NCBI RefSeq assembly: GCF_029213205.1
Contig: NZ_JARGNH010000003.1
Coordinates: 1 to 64,000 of the forward strand
Direction: 5' to 3'
Source of the DNA: Pseudooceanicola sp.
GTDB taxonomy: Bacteria > Pseudomonadota > Alphaproteobacteria > Rhodobacterales > Rhodobacteraceae
Length of the DNA: 64,000 nucleotides
Below, piece by piece: positions 17,695-27,764 of this stretch (within the stretch, counting starts at the first letter, position 1; each line of letters starts with the position of its first letter). The notes under the pieces were generated by a model. The model was not told the origin of the DNA. It was given only the letters and a program-made list of their open reading frames with translations, and ran no database searches. A program made the translations under genes and the position numbers.

Positions 17695-19350
17695 TCAGCG
17701 GGTAAACTTCTTGTATTTCACCCGCTTGGGTTCCATTGCATCGGGCCCCAGGCGTCGCATTTTGTCTTCTTCGTAATCTTCGAAGTTGCCTTCGAACCAT
17801 TCGACATGGGCGTCGCCCTCGAAGGCCAGCATATGGGTGCAGATCCGGTCGAGGAAGAAGCGGTCGTGCGAAATCACCACCGCGCAGCCTGCGAAATCGA
17901 CCAGTGCGTCTTCGAGTGCGCGCAGGGTTTCGACGTCGAGGTCATTGGTCGGTTCATCAAGCAGCAGCACATTGCCGCCGTCCTTCAGGAGCCGCGCCAT
18001 ATGGACCCGGTTGCGCTCACCGCCCGAGAGCAGCAAGACTTTTTTCTGCTGGTCTGAGCCTTTGAAGTTGAACGCGCCGCAATAGGCGCGCGAGTTGATC
18101 TCGGCATCGCCAAGCTTGATGATCTCGGCGCCGCCGGAAATCGCCTGCCAGACGTTGTCATCGGGGCTGAGGTCGTCGCGGGACTGATCGACATAGGACA
18201 GTTTGACCGTATTGCCGATGGTGACGCTGCCGGAATCAGGCTGTTCCTGGCCGGTGATCATCTTGAACAGGGTGGATTTTCCGGCGCCGTTGGGGCCAAT
18301 CACCCCGACGATGCCGCCGGGCGGGATCGAGAACGACAGGTTCTCGATCAACAGCTTGTCGCCCATCGCCTTGCTCAGATTCTCGACCTCGATCACCTTG
18401 CCGCCGAGGCGTGGCCCATGCGGAATCACGATCTGTGCCTTGCCGACGCGTTCGCGCAGCGATTCATCGGCCATCTTTTCATAGGACTGGATCCGCGCCT
18501 TGGATTTCGCCTGCCGGGCCTTGGCCCCCTGGCGCATCCATTCCAGTTCGCGTTCCAGCGTCTTTTGCTTGGCCTTGTCCTCGCGGGCTTCGTGCAGCAG
18601 GCGCTTGGCCTTTTGTTCGACCCAGGCAGAATAATTGCCCTCGTAGGGAATGCCACGGCCACGGTCGAGCTCTAGGATCCAGCTGGTGATGTCATCCAGG
18701 AAATAGCGGTCATGGGTGACGATCAGGATGGTGCCCTTGTAGTCGATCAGGTGCTGTTGCAGCCAGGCGATGGTTTCGGCATCCAGGTGGTTGGTCGGTT
18801 CGTCGAGCAGCAGCATATCCGGCTCTTCGAGCAGCAGTTTGCAGAGCGCGACCCGGCGTTTTTCGCCGCCCGAGAGGGTGGTGACATCGGCGTCATCCGG
18901 CGGGCAGCGCAGCGCCTCGAGCGAGATGTCGATCTGGCTGTCCAGATCCCAGAGGTTCTGCGCGTCGATCTCGTCCTGAAGCTTGGCCATTTCCTCGGCG
19001 GTCTCATCCGAGTAGTTCATCGCCAGGTCGTTGTAGCGGTCGAGGATCGCCTTTTTGTCGGCCACGCCCAGCATCACATTGCCGCGCACGTCGAGGTTTG
19101 GATCAAGGTCGGGCTCCTGCGGCAGATAGCCGACCTTGGCGCCTTCGGCATGCCAGGCTTCGCCCTGAAAATCCTTGTCCCAGCCGGCCATGATCTTCAA
19201 CAGGGTCGATTTGCCCGCGCCATTGACCCCGACAACGCCGATCTTCACCCCCGGCAGGAAATTCAAATGGATGTTCTCGAAGCATTTCTTGCCGCCGGGA
19301 TAGGTCTTGGAGACCCCGGACATGTGGTAGACATATTGATACGAGGCCAT
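17695..19350 (-). CDS. ettA: Energy-dependent translational throttle protein EttA
   Basis: A 551-residue ABC-F protein that binds the ribosomal E site and gates the first elongation step according to ATP/ADP ratio. Two ATPase halves are visible: Walker A GVNGAGKSTLL and signature LSGGEKRRVAL in the first, GPNGAGKSTLF and LSGGERNRVHMARLL in the second. Between them lies the basic P-site tRNA interaction motif (RQAKSKARIQSYEKM). I chose ATG 19350 (MASYQYVYHMSGVSKTYPGGK), the family start, over an extension to 19470. Confidence 0.96.
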   Translation of the reverse strand: MASYQYVYHMSGVSKTYPGGKKCFENIHLNFLPGVKIGVVGVNGAGKSTLLKIMAGWDKDFQGEAWHAEGAKVGYLPQEPDLDPNLDVRGNVMLGVADKKAILDRYNDLAMNYSDETAEEMAKLQDEIDAQNLWDLDSQIDISLEALRCPPDDADVTTLSGGEKRRVALCKLLLEEPDMLLLDEPTNHLDAETIAWLQQHLIDYKGTILIVTHDRYFLDDITSWILELDRGRGIPYEGNYSAWVEQKAKRLLHEAREDKAKQKTLERELEWMRQGAKARQAKSKARIQSYEKMADESLRERVGKAQIVIPHGPRLGGKVIEVENLSKAMGDKLLIENLSFSIPPGGIVGVIGPNGAGKSTLFKMITGQEQPDSGSVTIGNTVKLSYVDQSRDDLSPDDNVWQAISGGAEIIKLGDAEINSRAYCGAFNFKGSDQQKKVLLLSGGERNRVHMARLLKDGGNVLLLDEPTNDLDVETLRALEDALVDFAGCAVVISHDRFFLDRICTHMLAFEGDAHVEWFEGNFEDYEEDKMRRLGPDAMEPKRVKYKKFTR

Positions 19351-19559
19351 CATTTCCCTCCTGGTTCGCAAGGCAGCTAGATACGCGCGATGCCCGGCAG
19401 GGACAATCACCCAAGGGGAGATTTCCGGGCGCTGCGACCTAGGGCTCGATTGTTTCCATTTTGGAGACAACTTGGGGATTGTTTCTGATTGTCGCCAAGT
19501 GGGCGTATGATCGTCTGCGCCCCTTTCCCAAGGTGGTGGCGTTGCGATACATCCGTTTC

Positions 19560-20174
19560 ATGCGCTCTGGTTTTCCAAATGTTCGGGCCGGTCAGGTGGT
19601 TGGGCTGTTGGGTGGATCCTTTGATCCGGCCCATGATGGTCATGCGATGATCACCCGTGAAGCGCTGAAGCGGTTCCGGCTGGATCAGGTCTGGTGGCTG
19701 GTCAGCCCCGGCAATCCGCTGAAGGCCCGGCAACCCGCGCCGATGGCGGATCGGCTGCAGCGGGCGCGAGCGGTGATGGACCATCCCAAGGTTCGCGTTA
19801 CCGATATCGAGGCGCGGCTCGGCACCCGCTATACCGCGCGCAGCTTGCGGGCTTTGATCGCGCGCTATCCCGGGGTGCGCTTTGTCTGGCTGATGGGGGC
19901 GGACAATCTGGGACAGTTTGACCAATGGCAGGAATGGCGCTGGATCATGGATCATGTCCCGGTCGGGGTTCTGGCGCGTCCACAGCAACGGATTTCCGCC
20001 CGGATGTCCAAGGCGGCGCGGATTTATCACGCGGCCCGTCTGCCATCGCGGCATTCCAGCGTGTTGGCGGATCATTCCGCCCCGGCCTGGTGTTTTGTGA
20101 ATGTGCCGATGGTGGCGTTGTCGTCGACCGAATTGCGGCGCAAGGGAAACTGGGTGGCGGAGCCTGCGAAATGA
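19560..20174 (+). CDS. nadD: Nicotinate-nucleotide adenylyltransferase
   Basis: A 204-residue NadD that adenylates nicotinate mononucleotide in NAD synthesis. The nucleotidyltransferase motif is [14 protein letters not shown], and the second is [11 protein letters not shown] near the C terminus. I take ATG 19560 ([19 protein letters not shown]); a GTG at 19533 with AAGG just before it would add nine residues and cannot be excluded. It overlaps dacB by four bases (ATGA), so the pair is coupled. Confidence 0.94.
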   Translation: MRSGFPNVRAGQVVGLLGGSFDPAHDGHAMITREALKRFRLDQVWWLVSPGNPLKARQPAPMADRLQRARAVMDHPKVRVTDIEARLGTRYTARSLRALIARYPGVRFVWLMGADNLGQFDQWQEWRWIMDHVPVGVLARPQQRISARMSKAARIYHAARLPSRHSSVLADHSAPAWCFVNVPMVALSSTELRRKGNWVAEPAK

Positions 20175-21697
20175 AATCAACGGGGTTGAAACCCGGGGCG
20201 CTGACCCGACGGCTGTTTCTGGGCACCGGTCTTGCGGCTTTGGCCGCGCCGGTCTGGGCCGAGGTCCCGGCGCGGTCACTGCGCCCGGTGCTGCGTCCGG
20301 CCAATCTGGGCCAGCCAAGGGTGGATGCGGCCGCCGATCTGGTCCAGCGGGCCAAGCTGGGAATCCCGGTCGTCTTTGCGGTGGCGGATGCGACCAGCGG
20401 CAAGATGCTGGAAACCGGCGACGGAGCGCTGGCGGTGCCGCCCGCCAGCGTCGCCAAGACCCTGACCACGCTATATGCGCTGGACACGCTCGGCCCGGGG
20501 TTCCGCTTCGACACCCGACTGCTGGCGACCGGGCCGATCAGCAATGGCCGGATCGCCGGCGATCTGGTGCTGGCGGGGGGGGGGGATCCGACCCTCGACA
20601 CCAATGCCCTGGCGGAAATGGCGGCGGCGCTGAAACAGGCCGGGGTGCGCGAAGTGGCGGGCCGGTTCCTGGTCTGGGGGGGGGGCTTGCCGCATATCGC
20701 CACCATCGACCGGGACCAGCCCGATCATGTCGGCTATAGCCCGGCGCTGTCCGGGTTGAACCTGAATTTCAACCGGGTGCATTTCGAATGGCGCCGGGTG
20801 TCAGGCAAATGGGCGGTCAGCATGGATGCGCGATCCGCCCCGTATCGCCCGGATGTGACCGTCGCCCGGATGCAGGTCGTTGATCGGCAAGTGCCGGTCT
20901 ACACCTATGCCGACAGTGACGGGCGCGACAATTGGACGGTCGCCGAGGCGGCTTTGGGCAAGGGCGGGGCGCGTTGGCTGCCGGTGCGCAAGCCCGAGAT
21001 CTATGCCGGTGAGGTGTTTCAGACCCTGGCGGGCAGCCATGGTATCCGGCTGAAAGCACCGGTGCTGAGCCATAGCGCACCGCAAGGCGAGATTCTGGTC
21101 AGCCATCAGAGCCGGCCGCTGACCGAAATTCTGACCGCGATGCTGAAATATTCGACCAATCTGACCGCTGAAATCATCGGCTTGCGCGCCAGCCTGCAGC
21201 GCGGCGGCACGATCACCAGCCTGGCCGGGTCGGCGGCGATGATGAACGCCTGGCTGGCCGCGGAATATGGTATCTCAGATATCCGGCTGGTCGACCATTC
21301 CGGTCTGGGCGGCGCCAGCCGGGTCTCGGCGGCGGCGATGGTCGGCGCGCTGACCGCCCCGGGCGTGCAACAGCGTCTGCGACCATTGCTGAAACCGGTG
21401 GTGCTGCGCGATAGAAATCGGAAACCCGACAAACATCATCCGATCAAGGTCGCGGCCAAGACCGGCACATTGAATTTCGTCAGCGGGTTGGCAGGGTTCA
21501 TGACCGGCGCTGATGGGACCGATCTGGCCTTTGCGATCTTTGCCGCCGACACAGGGCGCCGAGAGGCCCTGGGCGAAGATGAGCGCGAGCGCCCGCCGGG
21601 GGCGCGATCCTGGAACGGCCGGGCCAAGACCTTGCAACAGGCCCTGATCGAACGCTGGGGCGCTTTGTTTGCCAACGGGCCGGTGTCCGGTCAGTAG
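20171..21697 (+). CDS. dacB: D-alanyl-D-alanine carboxypeptidase/endopeptidase (PBP4)
   Basis: A 508-residue class C PBP of the DacB type that trims and opens peptidoglycan cross-links in the periplasm. A signal segment ([20 protein letters not shown]) is followed by the catalytic triad motifs: SVAK, STN in [10 protein letters not shown], and KTG in [12 protein letters not shown]. The start overlaps the nadD stop. Two glycine stretches are coded by G11 (20575-20585, in [11 protein letters not shown]) and G10 (20676-20685, in VWGGGLP), so a one-base slip would truncate the enzyme. The frame is intact here. Confidence 0.94.
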   Translation: MKSTGLKPGALTRRLFLGTGLAALAAPVWAEVPARSLRPVLRPANLGQPRVDAAADLVQRAKLGIPVVFAVADATSGKMLETGDGALAVPPASVAKTLTTLYALDTLGPGFRFDTRLLATGPISNGRIAGDLVLAGGGDPTLDTNALAEMAAALKQAGVREVAGRFLVWGGGLPHIATIDRDQPDHVGYSPALSGLNLNFNRVHFEWRRVSGKWAVSMDARSAPYRPDVTVARMQVVDRQVPVYTYADSDGRDNWTVAEAALGKGGARWLPVRKPEIYAGEVFQTLAGSHGIRLKAPVLSHSAPQGEILVSHQSRPLTEILTAMLKYSTNLTAEIIGLRASLQRGGTITSLAGSAAMMNAWLAAEYGISDIRLVDHSGLGGASRVSAAAMVGALTAPGVQQRLRPLLKPVVLRDRNRKPDKHHPIKVAAKTGTLNFVSGLAGFMTGADGTDLAFAIFAADTGRREALGEDERERPPGARSWNGRAKTLQQALIERWGALFANGPVSGQ

Positions 21698-21828
21698 TGA
21701 TGCCCGAGGCTGTGGGTGCCGAGCTGGACGATCTGTTGTTGGCCTTTGCTTGTGTCGGCCAGGGTGCCGAGAACCGGCAGCAGGCAGAGCATCAGGGTGG
21801 CGAAAATCAGGAAATGTGAACGTTTCAT
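21691..21828 (-). CDS. Small secreted peptide, unknown
   Basis: A 45-residue frame starting MKRSHFLIFATLMLCLLPVL, which looks like a signal peptide ending near LGTLADT, followed by a short polar, histidine-containing tail (GTHSLGHHY). It is too short for usual gene finders and its last seven bases overlap the dacB stop on the other strand. Alternative starts lie at 21843. No strong ribosome binding site is visible. Composition is what makes it look coding; function is unknown. Confidence 0.4.
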   Translation of the reverse strand: MKRSHFLIFATLMLCLLPVLGTLADTSKGQQQIVQLGTHSLGHHY

Positions 21829-21938
21829 CGGATCAGTATCCATAAGGCTATGATCTCAATGTGGGGTGGCTGTGCGATTCCGCCTATTCCGGTATTCCAG
21901 ACCTAGCGAGATCTCGCCGAGCCCTGGGCAAGTTTCCG

Positions 21939-22364
21939 CTATGGGCGGATATGGCGGGCGCGGGCGCCGCGTTCGATCGCGGCGGCATGCAGCCGGTCGA
22001 TATCCAGCTCATAGCGGATTTCTTCGAGCAGGCGCAGCTCGGCCTCGCGCAGGGTGCCATCAGCGGCGGCCACGTCACAGGCCAGGGCATAGGCGGTTTC
22101 AAACAGCCGCTCTGGCAGGTTGTCACGGATCAGCCCAAACAGGGCGTCGAGCCCGTCCTCTTCGGAAAACAGGTCAAACACGATTTGCGACAGGGTTTTC
22201 ACCCGATCCAGGTCGAAGGTGGCAAAGATCGGCAACGTGTTGACGTTGTTTTCGATCTTCACAAGCTCCATGGTCCGCACATCGGCGTCAGAGACCGACA
22301 CCGCGATCATCAGGGCGACCAGGCAATCCTGCGGGGTCAGGGCGTTGGGAACGGGTTCGGACAT
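21939..22364 (-). CDS. TerB-like (tellurite resistance TerB family) protein
   Basis: A 141-residue all-helical cytosolic protein. The segment YALACDVAAADGTLREAELRLLEEIRYEL is the TerB/DUF-type helical pair with acidic residues that may bind metal. Bacterial homologues are common as single-domain proteins of unknown role; no other tellurite-resistance genes are present, so tellurite function should not be assumed. It is divergent from lysS. Confidence 0.78.
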   Translation of the reverse strand: MSEPVPNALTPQDCLVALMIAVSVSDADVRTMELVKIENNVNTLPIFATFDLDRVKTLSQIVFDLFSEEDGLDALFGLIRDNLPERLFETAYALACDVAAADGTLREAELRLLEEIRYELDIDRLHAAAIERGARARHIRP

Positions 22365-22475
22365 CTGTATCCTCGATCATGTGGTGCGGTGCAGATTATT
22401 GACCCGGCCGGGCCCGGGCAATAGGAAGCGGCCTTGTCCCGCCGATCAATCGGCGGTCGCTAAAGGAGTGTAGCA

Positions 22476-24050
22476 ATGACTGATCTGCGCGAAACCGCGA
22501 TGAATTCGAAGGCCTGGCCCTTTGAAGAGGCGCGGGCGTTGCTCAAACGCTACGAAAAGGCGCCGCCGGAAAAGGGCTATGTACTGTTCGAAACCGGCTA
22601 TGGTCCTTCGGGCCTGCCGCATATCGGCACCTTTGGCGAGGTGGCGCGCACCACGATGATCCGCCGTGCCTTTGAGGTGCTTTCGGACATCCCGACCCGG
22701 CTGATCTGTTTCAGCGACGATATGGATGGGATGCGCAAGGTGCCGGACAATGTGCCGAACCCGGAAATGCTGCGCGAGCATTTGCAGAAACCGCTGACCA
22801 AGGTGCCGGACCCGTTCGAGGAATTCGAAAGCTTCGGCCATCACAACAACGCGATGCTGCGCCGGTTCCTCGATACCTTCGGCTTTGAATATGAATTCAT
22901 CAGCGCCACCGAATATTATGCGACCGGCAAGCTTGACGCGGTGCTGAAACTGGCTTGTGAACGCTATGATCAAGTGATGAAGGTGATGCTGAAATCGCTG
23001 CGCGAGGAGCGTCAGCAGACCTATTCGATCTTTCTGCCGATCCACCCGGAAACCGGTCGGGTGCTCTATGTGCCGATGAAATCGGTGAACCCGACGGATC
23101 ACACCATCACCTTTGACGATGCCGAGGGGCGGGAGTGGACGCTGCCGGTGACCGGCGGCAATGTGAAATTGCAGTGGAAACCGGATTTCGGGGCGCGCTG
23201 GGCAGCGCTGGATGTCGATTTCGAGATGTATGGCAAGGATCACTCCACCAACACCCCGATCTATGACCGGATTTGCGAGATTCTGGGCGGGCGCAAGCCG
23301 AACCATTTCTCATACGAGCTGTTCCTCGACGAGAATGGGCAGAAGATTTCGAAATCCTCGGGCAACGGGATTTCGATCGACGAATGGCTGACCTATGCCA
23401 GTTCGGAAAGCCTGGCCTATTTCATGTTCCAGAAGCCGAAGACCGCCAAGCGGATGTATTTCGACGTCATCCCCAAGATGATGGACGAATACCACCAGCA
23501 ATTGCGCGCCTATGCCGGGCAGGATGCGACGCAGCGGCTGGCCAATCCGGTGTTTCATATCCACGGCCACAACGTGCCGGCCTCGGACATGGTGGTGCCG
23601 TTCTCGATGTTGTTGAACCTGGCCAGCGTCGCCAGCGCCGAGGACAAGGACACGCTGTGGGGCTTTATCCGTCGCTATGCGCCGGAAGCCAGCCCGCTGA
23701 CCCATCCGGGTCTGGACGCGGCGGCGGGCTATGCGGTGCGCTATTACAACGATTTCGTGAAGCCGCATAAGGTCTATCGGATGCCCAGCGATGTCGAGCG
23801 GTTGGCACTGGTCGAATTGCGTGACGCCCTGAAGGATTGGGGCGGGCCGATGGATGCCGAAGAATTGCAAAACCTGGTGTTCTCGGTTGGGCGCGACCGG
23901 TTCGATCCGCTGCGCGACTGGTTCAAGGCACTCTACGAGGTGCTGCTGGGGGCCAGTCAGGGCCCGCGCTTTGGTGGCTTCATCGCGCTATACGGCGTGA
24001 TCGAGACGGTGGCGCTGATCGATCAGGCGCTGGCGGGCGACCTCGTCTGA
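22476..24050 (+). CDS. lysS: Lysine--tRNA ligase, class I
   Basis: A 524-residue class I lysyl-tRNA synthetase, the archaeal-type enzyme that alphaproteobacteria use in place of the class II form. The HIGH-like motif is [12 protein letters not shown], and the KMSKS-like motif is [22 protein letters not shown] is the ribosome binding site before ATG 22476; an in-frame ATG 24 bases later is possible. It is a monocistronic-looking gene divergent from the TerB-like gene. Confidence 0.96.
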   Translation: MTDLRETAMNSKAWPFEEARALLKRYEKAPPEKGYVLFETGYGPSGLPHIGTFGEVARTTMIRRAFEVLSDIPTRLICFSDDMDGMRKVPDNVPNPEMLREHLQKPLTKVPDPFEEFESFGHHNNAMLRRFLDTFGFEYEFISATEYYATGKLDAVLKLACERYDQVMKVMLKSLREERQQTYSIFLPIHPETGRVLYVPMKSVNPTDHTITFDDAEGREWTLPVTGGNVKLQWKPDFGARWAALDVDFEMYGKDHSTNTPIYDRICEILGGRKPNHFSYELFLDENGQKISKSSGNGISIDEWLTYASSESLAYFMFQKPKTAKRMYFDVIPKMMDEYHQQLRAYAGQDATQRLANPVFHIHGHNVPASDMVVPFSMLLNLASVASAEDKDTLWGFIRRYAPEASPLTHPGLDAAAGYAVRYYNDFVKPHKVYRMPSDVERLALVELRDALKDWGGPMDAEELQNLVFSVGRDRFDPLRDWFKALYEVLLGASQGPRFGGFIALYGVIETVALIDQALAGDLV

Positions 24051-24176
24051 TCAAGGGGCAGCTGGCGGCTTTGCCAAGTGGCTGGATTGTACCGTCCAAG
24101 ACTTGGCCTTGCCCAGCGGCAGGGCTAATGTCGGGAGCAGGCCGAGGAATGGCCCGGTGACAGGACAATCAAACCC

Positions 24177-24803
24177 ATGCCGCTTACGTTTTCCGACCCC
24201 CTGCGCGATACGATTCGCACCCGGCTGGAGAGTTTTCCCCGCTATGTCAGCCAACGCGACGATCTGCGCCGCGCCGCGGTCTGTCTGGCCTTGACCGATA
24301 TGCCGGATGGCGGGGCCGGGCTGGTGCTGACCTTTCGTGCCGCGCGGATGTCCTCCCATTCCAACCAGTTTGCCCTGCCCGGCGGGCGGATCGATCCCGG
24401 CGAGACCGAGGTCGAGGCCGCCCGGCGCGAGATGGACGAAGAGCTGGGCTATCTGCTGCCTGAGGAGTCTCTGCTGGGGCTGCTCGATGACTACGAGACC
24501 CGGTCGGGTTATATCATCACGCCAGTGGTGTTCTGGGCCGAGCCAGGGATATCGGGCGGCTTCGTTCCCAATCCGGGTGAGGTGGCCAAGGTGTTTACGG
24601 TTTCGCTGGGAGAACTCACCGATCCCGAGCTGCTGAGCTTTGTCACCATCCCGGAAAGCGACCGCCCGGTGATCCGGATCAGCCTGGTCGAGTCCTATAT
24701 CCATGCGCCGACCGCGGCCCTGATGCATCAGTTGGGTGAGCTGGTGTGCGGTCGGGAAACCCGGGTCAACGATTACGAAGAACCGGTTTTCGCCTGGCGC
24801 TGA
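24177..24803 (+). CDS. Nudix hydrolase, CoA pyrophosphatase type
   Basis: A 208-residue Nudix enzyme. The Nudix box runs GGRIDPGETEVEAARREMDE and is completed by ELG. Just before it the sequence HSNQFALPGG matches the UPF0035 motif of CoA pyrophosphatases (NudL type), which split CoA into 3',5'-ADP and phosphopantetheine. The start MPLTFSDPLRDTIRTRL is preceded by no strong ribosome binding site. It is followed by a copy of the intergenic repeat. Confidence 0.88.
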   Translation: MPLTFSDPLRDTIRTRLESFPRYVSQRDDLRRAAVCLALTDMPDGGAGLVLTFRAARMSSHSNQFALPGGRIDPGETEVEAARREMDEELGYLLPEESLLGLLDDYETRSGYIITPVVFWAEPGISGGFVPNPGEVAKVFTVSLGELTDPELLSFVTIPESDRPVIRISLVESYIHAPTAALMHQLGELVCGRETRVNDYEEPVFAWR

Positions 24804-24819
24804 TTGCCGATGTGGCGCA

Positions 24820-24892
24820 GGGGGGCTGTCTGCCCCCCGCTCGGGCCTTGCCCGAGCCCCCCCGAGAATATTTTTGGCAAGATGAAGCCGGA
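24820..24892 (+). repeat. Intergenic repeat, copy 1
   Basis: Two GC hairpins (GGGGGGC-TGTCT-GCCCCCC at 24820-24838, CTCGGGC-CTT-GCCCGAG at 24840-24856) are followed by a conserved tail beginning GAATATTTTTGGCAAGATGA. The 27 bases 24866-24892 are identical to 31564-31590. It lies between the Nudix and DUF4864 genes and has the form of a terminator with a conserved trailer. Confidence 0.8.
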
Positions 24893-24948
24893 CTATGAAA
24901 CCATGTCGCCTGTGCTGACGTATCTGGAGCAGCAAGGGAGGACAGGCC

Positions 24949-25350
24949 ATGCGGCAGTTGATGGGGCTTATCGCGGTAATGATCGGGCTGGCGGCGCCGG
25001 CGTCGGGCCAGAGCGCGGCGATCCAATCAGTGATCAGCGCGCAGATCGCGGATTTTCAGGCCGACGATTTCGATGCGGCCTTTGAACATGCCAGTCGCCG
25101 GATTCAGGGCTGGTTCGTCACGCCGCAGAATTTCGGCGCGATGGTGCGTCAGGCCTATCCGATGGTGCACCGCCCGCGCGAGTTTCGGTTCCTCGATCTG
25201 CAGGCGCGTGAGGCCGGGCTGAACCAGATTGTCGCGATCACAGATGCCAGCGGCCACAGCTTTTTGCTGCGTTATGAGATGATCGTCAGCGACCGGGGCT
25301 GGAAGATCGATGGCGTCTATATTCTGCCGCCGCAAGACCTGGCCACCTGA
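24949..25350 (+). CDS. DUF4864 domain protein, exported
   Basis: A 133-residue exported protein with a signal peptide (MRQLMGLIAVMIGLAAPASGQS). The mature part IQSVISAQIADFQADDFDAAFEHAS, then FGAMVRQAYPMVHRPREFRF and RYEMIVSDRGWKIDGVYIL, is characteristic of DUF4864, an NTF2-like fold family common in Rhodobacteraceae. No function is established. GGGAGGACAGGCC precedes the ATG. Confidence 0.85.
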   Translation: MRQLMGLIAVMIGLAAPASGQSAAIQSVISAQIADFQADDFDAAFEHASRRIQGWFVTPQNFGAMVRQAYPMVHRPREFRFLDLQAREAGLNQIVAITDASGHSFLLRYEMIVSDRGWKIDGVYILPPQDLAT

Positions 25351-25468
25351 ACCGCAGATGCCGGGCAGGGCCGGACACCGTCACGGTGCTCTGAGATCGT
25401 GTTAAGGCGGCGCTGTTAGCTCCCGTTCCCCAAACGCCCGGCTGTGGGCCATCTGGAAGGGGAATTCG

Positions 25469-27760
25469 ATGAACAAGGCGATCACCGACGGAATCGTGTT
25501 TATGCCACCGGCGTTTTCGGGGGGGCTGGCGGTCTGGTCCAAGGGTGACGGCACCCCGGGGTCGGACACATATGCAGGCGACCCGGGGGCCGCCTATGTT
25601 CCGGCGGATGCGGATTTTGCTGGCTGTCTGGAGCTGCTGAAGGGCACCAGCACCCAGAAGCTGCGCTATATGGGCGAGACCCCGATCCTGCCCGGCTGCT
25701 ACCTGCGGATCAGCGCCCGGGTCAAGGCGATGAGTGGCAACCTGCCCAATGTGCGCATCGCAGGATGGGCGGGCGGTGCGGGCGACGTGCATGTGGCCGG
25801 GTTGACCGAGGTCGGGCCGAGCGTGACCCTGACCCAATATGGTGAGGTGGTCGAGATCAGCGCGATTGTCGGCAGCGGCGACCGGCAGGGCGTCGATATG
25901 GTCTGGGGCAATGCCCCGCTCTATGGCCATTTCGGGCTGGACCTGACCGGCGCCAACGGCGGTGTGGTGCGGATCGACGATATCACCATCGAGGATGTCA
26001 CCGAGGTGTTCCTGCGCACGATGCTGCCTTGGGTGGATGTGCGCGACTACGGCGCCAAGGGTGACGGGTCGAGCAATGACCTGGCGGCGTTCCAGGCGGC
26101 GGATGCGACGGCGAACGGGCGGTTGGTGATGGTCTCCGAGGGGAGCTATTTCCTCGGCGGCAGCCTGACCATGGAAAGCCGGGTGCAGTTTGAGGGGACT
26201 GTCAGCATGGCCACCGCCTCGATCCTGTCGCTGACCCGGAATTTCGACCTGCCGAGCTATATCGATGCCTTTGGCGATGAAGAACTGGCCTTCAAGAAGG
26301 CGTTTCAATCGCTGTTGAACGACAGCCAGCACGAAAGTCTGGACATGGGCGGGCGGCGGATCACCGTCACCGGCCCGATCGACATGGCGGCGGCTGTGGC
26401 CAATAAATCCACCTTTTCGACCCGGCGCCATATCGCCAACGGCCAGTTCGACGTGGCGGACTCGAGCAATTGGGATGATGTGGTCTCCACCTCGCAGGCC
26501 AGCTATTCGCCGTCCAACGCGCTGAAACTGACCGGGGTGGTTAATGTCGCCAATGTGCGGGTCGGATCGCTGGTCACTGGCAATGGGGTGGGTCGTGAGG
26601 TCTATGTCCGGGACCGGAACATCGGCGCGCAGGAGATCACCCTGTCGGCGCCGCTCTACGATGCGGCGGGCACCCAGACCTATACCTTTACCCGGTTCCA
26701 ATATCTGCTCGATTTCAGCGGCTTTGACGATTTCGACAAATTCTCGATGTCGGATATCGAGTTTCGCCTGAACGGGCGGTGTTCGGGGATCCTGCTGGCG
26801 CCCTCGGGGCTGATCTTTCACCTGCGCGACTGCGTGATGAACAAGCCGAAGGATCGCGGGCTGACCAGCCATGGCGAGGGCTGTCAGGGGATGCTGATCG
26901 ACCGCTGCCAGTTCCTGTCGGACGAGGGCGGGGTGCTGAGCCCGAACCGGGTGTCGGTGGCGCTGAACGCCAATGCCAATGATGTGAAGCTGCGCGACAA
27001 CCGCATTGTCCAGTTCCGCCATTTTGCGGTCCTGGCCGGGACCGGTACGATCATCACCGGCAATCACTGGTTCCAGGGCGATGACGCCAACAACGCGGTG
27101 CGTCTGGCGGGGCTGGTCCTGACCCATCCGAATACAAGGGCGACGATCAATGGCAATTATGTCGACAATTGCTTTATCGAATGGGCGAACGAGCATGATG
27201 CCAGCCCGGCGTTCAACAGCGAGTTCTCATTCTCGGGCCTGAGCATCACCGACAATATTTTCTTGTGTTCGGATGTGGCGCCCTGGTTCACCTTCATCGT
27301 GGTCAAGCCGCATGGCACCGGGCATTTCCTGAACGGGCTGGCGGTGACCGGCAATATTTTTCGCACCATCCATGGCCTGATCGACCGGGTGGAATCCGTC
27401 GACACCAGCTTTGCCGATTTGGATTATGACCGCTGCAGGAACGTGACCTTCAGCGACAACATGTTCAACAATGTCAGCGTCGGGGCGTCGAATCCGCTGA
27501 TCCTGCGCCATGACGAGGCGACGGAGGCGGCGACTTGGGACGTCGAATGCGCCCCGAACCTGCCGTTTGGTGGCTGGGCGCAGACGGTGGAAAGCCTGGT
27601 CGCCAATGGCAAGATCACCCGCGCCAACAACACCGCGCATTGGGGGATGCCCTATGTGAAGGTGAAGGAGGGCGCGGCCAAGACCCAGGTGACGCTGAAC
27701 TGGGAAGAGCCGGTCAAGGGCACCGCCACGGTGATCGTGCGGATGGATGACACGGTCTGA
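25469..27760 (+). CDS. Parallel beta-helix protein (GH28-related/pectate lyase superfamily)
   Basis: A 763-residue protein with a pectate-lyase-superfamily entry motif at about residue 187 (WVDVRDYGAKGDGSSNDLAAFQ) and a long right-handed beta-helix afterwards, with repeats such as DNRIVQFRHFAVLAGTGTIITGN and GLSITDNIF. The N-terminal 180 residues look like a carbohydrate-binding jelly-roll. There is no signal peptide. The architecture recalls phage tail-spike and polysaccharide-processing proteins, but no phage genes are nearby. GGAAGGGGAATTCG precedes the ATG. Catalytic residues cannot be assigned. Confidence 0.8.
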   Translation: MNKAITDGIVFMPPAFSGGLAVWSKGDGTPGSDTYAGDPGAAYVPADADFAGCLELLKGTSTQKLRYMGETPILPGCYLRISARVKAMSGNLPNVRIAGWAGGAGDVHVAGLTEVGPSVTLTQYGEVVEISAIVGSGDRQGVDMVWGNAPLYGHFGLDLTGANGGVVRIDDITIEDVTEVFLRTMLPWVDVRDYGAKGDGSSNDLAAFQAADATANGRLVMVSEGSYFLGGSLTMESRVQFEGTVSMATASILSLTRNFDLPSYIDAFGDEELAFKKAFQSLLNDSQHESLDMGGRRITVTGPIDMAAAVANKSTFSTRRHIANGQFDVADSSNWDDVVSTSQASYSPSNALKLTGVVNVANVRVGSLVTGNGVGREVYVRDRNIGAQEITLSAPLYDAAGTQTYTFTRFQYLLDFSGFDDFDKFSMSDIEFRLNGRCSGILLAPSGLIFHLRDCVMNKPKDRGLTSHGEGCQGMLIDRCQFLSDEGGVLSPNRVSVALNANANDVKLRDNRIVQFRHFAVLAGTGTIITGNHWFQGDDANNAVRLAGLVLTHPNTRATINGNYVDNCFIEWANEHDASPAFNSEFSFSGLSITDNIFLCSDVAPWFTFIVVKPHGTGHFLNGLAVTGNIFRTIHGLIDRVESVDTSFADLDYDRCRNVTFSDNMFNNVSVGASNPLILRHDEATEAATWDVECAPNLPFGGWAQTVESLVANGKITRANNTAHWGMPYVKVKEGAAKTQVTLNWEEPVKGTATVIVRMDDTV

Positions 27761-27764
27761 CGGG

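Noticed and set aside
21939-22364. Tellurite resistance determinant
   Set aside because: Only a lone TerB-like domain is present; no terZABCDE partner, so resistance is not supported.
22476-24050. Foreign archaeal lysyl-tRNA synthetase acquired here
   Set aside because: Class I LysRS is the normal form in alphaproteobacteria, and composition and context are native.
25286-27196. 636-codon minus-strand frame opposite the beta-helix gene
   Set aside because: It has antisense-type composition and runs through the end of the DUF4864 gene; no motif supports it.
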